Below are positions 39,899 through 39,904 of a stretch of DNA of 39,904 bases, piece by piece. Location: contig CAYZXL010000042.1 in assembly GCA_964482435.1 (NCBI GenBank), positions 1 through 39,904 of the forward strand, given 5' to 3'. This stretch comes from CAYZXL01 sp964482435. GTDB taxonomy: Bacteria > Auribacterota > JABMQX01. A program made the translations under genes and the position numbers. The notes under the pieces were generated by a model. That model searched no databases, had not been told where the DNA came from, and saw nothing but the letters and a program-made list of their open reading frames with translations. How positions within the stretch are numbered: position 1 is the stretch's first letter; the number at the start of each line of letters is the position of its first letter.

Positions 39899-39904
39899 AC
39901 ACCC

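Noticed and set aside
1..39904. CRISPR array, insertion sequence or prophage
   Set aside because: No evenly spaced direct repeats, transposase, integrase or phage structural genes were seen.

Overview
The window reads as chromosomal DNA of an uncultured, free-living Gram-negative (diderm) bacterium, with GC by eye in the mid to high fifties. Diderm signs are a Wza-like exporter, an outer-membrane barrel, a lipoprotein with a lipobox and a YdbH-type intermembrane protein. An exosortase with an EpsI partner, a sigma factor fused to a long extracytoplasmic region, PA14/PKD/TPR and parallel beta-helix secreted proteins, and several structured intergenic repeat families suggest the Planctomycetota/PVC neighbourhood or a similar candidate phylum (Omnitrophota- or Hydrogenedentota-like). 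No rRNA or tRNA gene was found to settle this. I saw no insertion sequence, prophage or CRISPR array.

Layout. 1-4560: mostly minus-strand accessory genes: the start of a secreted beta-helix protein running off the left edge, a PA14-PKD-TPR secreted protein, a DUF4145-like protein ending in an RNA polymerase alpha-CTD-like domain, and a small membrane protein. 4920-11980: plus strand: AMMECR1-domain protein, leucyl-tRNA synthetase, a ComEA-like protein, a secreted protein, and a LolD/MacB-type ATPase with its FtsX-like permease. 12030-15268: minus strand: a soluble NtrB-like kinase overlapping its NtrC-like sigma54 regulator, then elongation factor P. 15756-25137: a long plus-strand envelope/exopolysaccharide block: exosortase, EpsI-type partner, small SLH-like secreted protein, beta-barrel, Wzc-like tyrosine kinase, Wza-like exporter, O-antigen ligase-like polymerase with TPRs. 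25110-27155: FmdB zinc ribbon, HIT hydrolase, ECF sigma factor and zinc-type anti-sigma factor. 27249-31187 (minus): a giant membrane-anchored ECF sigma factor. 31918-34917: a duplicated beta-helix protein. 35108-38403: a YdbH-like AsmA-family protein and a lipoprotein that looks like a YnbE-YdbL fusion. 38574-39710 (minus): a BioF/Kbl-family PLP enzyme. A Shine-Dalgarno sequence at the right edge announces another plus-strand gene.

How the genes fit together. The central block should make, control and export a polysaccharide (barrel, Wzc, Wza, ligase) and process sorted proteins (exosortase plus EpsI), although no PEP-CTERM-like substrate is visible here. The NtrB/NtrC pair beside it resembles the sigma54 regulators often found at exosortase loci, so it may control them. 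The YdbH-like gene and the fused lipoprotein form a candidate inner-to-outer membrane lipid bridge.

Best candidates for something new: (i) the YnbE-YdbL fusion with an internal signal-peptidase-like site; (ii) CPxH/CPxC metal-ribbon-like motifs in both the Wzc-like kinase and the EpsI-like protein; (iii) a sigma factor, a membrane anchor and a roughly 1000-residue beta-sandwich array in one chain; (iv) an EF-P whose tip lacks the usual modified lysine; (v) a 79-nt cloverleaf-like repeat.
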